Shown one piece after another: positions 6,128 to 6,568 of a stretch of 6,568 nucleotides of DNA (position 1 is the stretch's first letter; every line of letters begins with the position of its first letter). The DNA comes from Thermodesulfobacteriota bacterium (lineage in GTDB: Bacteria; Desulfobacterota; S145-22). The stretch spans positions 1-6,568 of the forward strand of contig JANTFN010000100.1 in assembly GCA_024763435.1 (NCBI GenBank), in the 5' to 3' direction. The translations under genes and the position numbers were made by a program. A model generated the notes under the pieces. It was not told the DNA's origin, did no database searches, and was given only the letters and a program-made list of their open reading frames with translations.

Positions 6128-6154
6128 GCGAAACGCTCCGGAACCAGTCCGGGT

Positions 6155-6568
6155 CTATTCCCACTTTCTTTGATCATCGATCTTTTTGTGTCGGTCAAAG
6201 ATGGCCCCGCGTACAACAAACTCCACATCTCCTTTTACATTCAGCGTCTCCTTGATGGCACGCTCAAGTTTCGCACGCAGGATATCCCTGTTAACCGCTT
6301 CATCTCGGAGTTCGAGTTTAAAGGTCATCTGGTCCAGATATCCCAAGCGTGAAATCACAACCTGGTACTTATCTATTTCCGGAAATTTCGAGATAATTTC
6401 ATCTGTCTGCCAGGGATGAATAAACGTCCCTTTGACCTTGGTCACCTGGTCGGTCCTTCCAAGGATACGCCCCAGTTTTGGGGAAGTCCGTCCGCACACG
6501 CAATCATCCGGCCTGAAAAAAGAGAGATCGCCCGTCGCGTAGCGAATCATGGGATACGTCCTGTTGAA
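6155..6568 (-). CDS. Phenylacetate-CoA ligase (PaaK) family adenylate-forming enzyme, C-terminal part only
   Basis: The frame is open at the right window edge, so this is the last 137 residues of a gene whose start lies outside. In fragment numbering, YPMIRYATGDL (5-15) holds the adenylation motif TGD. It is followed by a Cys pair in CVCGRT (23-28) and by GRILGRTDQVTKVKGTFIHP (33-52), the hinge into the mobile C-terminal lid domain of the ANL superfamily. The tail DRHKKIDDQRKWE matches the end of PaaK-like proteins, where a lysine near the C-terminus serves the adenylation half-reaction; K128 and K129 are the candidates. Such enzymes activate an aryl or related carboxylic acid with ATP and CoA in the cytoplasm. 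The substrate cannot be read from this part. An internal ATG at 6550 is not the start, because the conserved motif runs upstream of it. The TAG stop is 27 bp before the ACT gene. Confidence 0.9.
   Translation of the reverse strand, partial: FNRTYPMIRYATGDLSFFRPDDCVCGRTSPKLGRILGRTDQVTKVKGTFIHPWQTDEIISKFPEIDKYQVVISRLGYLDQMTFKLELRDEAVNRDILRAKLERAIKETLNVKGDVEFVVRGAIFDRHKKIDDQRKWE

Overview
The window reads as a stretch of a Gram-negative, probably anaerobic bacterial chromosome. Every supported gene lies on the minus strand, and there is no non-coding stretch longer than about 80 bp. ADP-heptose (LPS inner core) genes, a split HldE, a PaaK-type ligase next to an ACT protein, and moderate GC (around 50% by eye) suggest a Desulfobacterota-like (former Deltaproteobacteria) organism. 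That assignment is inference, since no marker gene for taxonomy is present.

In the direction of transcription (high to low coordinates): (1) the C-terminal part of a phenylacetate-CoA ligase family adenylating enzyme, cut by the right window edge (6155-6568). (2) A free-standing tandem-ACT protein resembling the regulatory half of aspartate kinase (5597-6127). (3) A 59-bp gap with a credible sigma70-type promoter, then a small FtsB/DivIC-like division protein (5241-5537). (4) A radical SAM protein with a CX4CX2C cluster motif (4331-5206), overlapping by one base a YbgC-type hotdog thioesterase with a GTG start (3915-4331). (5) A 78-bp gap, then a tightly overlapping module: ADP-heptose kinase rfaE1/hldA (2811-3836), adenylyltransferase rfaE2/hldC (2354-2830) and a GT-B family 4 glycosyltransferase (1185-2357). 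(6) Joined to that glycosyltransferase by an ATGA overlap, the most unusual gene: an N-terminal ferritin-like di-iron domain fused to a formate/nitrite transporter (FNT) channel (1-1188, C-terminus cut by the left edge).

rfaE1, rfaE2 and the glycosyltransferase make functional sense together: the first two convert heptose 7-phosphate towards ADP-heptose, and the third could build the LPS core or another surface glycan. The ferritin-FNT protein has no obvious link to that pathway, but the stop/start overlap indicates that it is co-translated with it. Its design recalls the known ferritin-like/VIT iron exporters (MbfA type), with an FNT channel replacing the VIT domain. It is the best candidate here for an undescribed system.
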